Source of the DNA: Purpureocillium takamizusanense
Lineage: Eukaryota; Ascomycota; Sordariomycetes; Hypocreales; Ophiocordycipitaceae
NCBI RefSeq assembly: GCF_022605165.1
Contig: NC_063071.1
Location: 868,001 to 932,000 of the forward strand
Direction: 5' to 3'
DNA length: 64,000 nucleotides
The notes below the pieces were generated by a model that did no database searches, had not been told where the DNA came from, and was given only the letters and a program-made list of their open reading frames with translations. Of the stretch, positions 63,303 to 64,000 are shown one piece after another. Each line of letters opens with the position of its first letter. Position 1 is the first letter of the stretch. Both the position numbers and the translations under genes were made by a program.

Positions 63303-64000
63303 ATGCTGTCCACTCTCTTGTCACTCGCGGCCCTGCCGCTTGCGACTTATGGCTTCCTCGATTTTCCAATGGACAACCGCATGGTCCAAGAGCCGGGTCT
63401 GATCCGTTATCCTATTAGCGTGTCCAAGGGCGCCGAGTCCAAGAACAAGGTCGTCCGTCGCCAGAACGACGTCGGCCTCAAGGCACAGAAGACTGGCTTC
63501 TTCTACTCCATCGACATCCAGATTGGCACGCCGCCTCAAGCAGTGAGCGTCAACTTCGACACGGGGTCCAGCGAGCTTTGGGTGAACCCCGTGTGCAGCA
63601 AGTCCACGGACCCCAAATTCTGCGAGTCGTTTGGCCGGTTCAATGGCTCCCAGACTTACACCGACCTGCATCGCAACGGAACCATCAACTATGGCACTGG
63701 GTTTGCCAAACTTGAGTACGGCTACGACAATATTCAGATCGGCTGTAAGTGGCGACATCGCGAGACGACGCTGTCAGTCGTGATCGCATATATGAAGCTT
63801 AATAAATGACCGGTAAAGAACTTGCGGCTGACCTTGCATACAGCCGCCAAGATCAGTCAGCAAATGTTCGGTGTCGCTACTGACTCTAAGTTTGCCGTTA
63901 CCGGTATCCTCGGCGCCGGCCCAAGCCTGAACGGATGGGACAGCTCATACCCTCTGGTCATTGACAGTCTCGCCAAGCAGGGCTTCACGAACAGCCGTGC
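63303..64000 (+). CDS. Secreted pepsin-like aspartic protease, 5' part
   Basis: Partial: the gene runs off the right edge. Exon 1 is 63303-63744 and exon 2 starts at 63844 after a 99-nt intron. A short hydrophobic signal peptide (MLSTLLSLAALPLATYG) is followed by a propeptide to about residue 52, ending in VVRRQ, a likely dibasic processing site. The first catalytic Asp is residue 86 in NFDTGSSELWVN, and the flap region contains YGTG. The second Asp motif would lie beyond the window. Yapsin/pepsin-type extracellular protease of the opsB/candidapepsin kind is likely (SIDIQIGTPPQ start). Such enzymes are used to degrade host protein. Confidence 0.9.

Overview
The window comes from a filamentous ascomycete. 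Genes carry several short introns (mostly 48-120 nt) with GT-AG borders and CTAAC-like branch sites, are GC-rich in coding regions, lie on both strands and are separated by long non-coding gaps. A heat-labile-enterotoxin-like ADP-ribosyltransferase, a secreted pepsin-like protease and HeLo-type proteins together suggest Sordariomycetes, probably Hypocreales with an insect- or nematode-associated lifestyle. The species is not determined. All gene models below were built by hand from splice signals and reading-frame continuity.

Positions 1-38000 are mostly conserved housekeeping genes: acyl-CoA dehydrogenase (565-2260), Spo12-like (3575-4154), DRG1/Rbg1 GTPase (4619-6103, minus), Cwc2 splicing factor (6443-7690), urease accessory protein UreF (7804-8937, minus), Cut12-like spindle-pole protein (9392-11424, minus), the eIF2-alpha kinase GCN2 (12230-17351), Cdc34-type E2 (19842-20645), a UBA/UIM protein (21638-24636), Sis1-type Hsp40 (26506-27852), a HAD phosphatase (29700-30585), the tRNA ribosyl transferase Rit1 (30757-33219, minus), a GFO/IDH/MocA oxidoreductase (33741-35074, minus) and a DapA-family aldolase (36954-37922).

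Positions 38000-58300 look more accessory. The centrepiece is a divergent pair sharing a 405-bp promoter. One gene (38079-41847, minus) fuses a complete Hsp70 to a complete, apparently active fungal protein kinase. The other (42253-44120, plus) fuses a HeLo cell-death-type domain to a pseudokinase that has lost HRD and DFG. The arrangement resembles the animal RIPK3/MLKL necroptosis logic with an Hsp70 as possible sensor, and is my best candidate for an undescribed system. It is followed by a tRNA-Arg(ACG), a stretch rich in TAGGTA/TACCTA words, a small secreted cysteine-rich protein split into three exons (45594-46056), an MFS transporter (46926-48756), a MARVEL-domain membrane protein (50613-51757), the ribosome-biogenesis factor Nop16 (52263-53129, minus), the enterotoxin-A-like gene (54463-56725) and an FAD oxidoreductase (56886-58316, minus).

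The right end holds a Gpx3/Orp1-type thiol peroxidase (59463-60068, with a plausible upstream start for a mitochondrial form), a 3.2-kb gap without a convincing gene, and the 5' part of a secreted aspartic protease that runs off the window.
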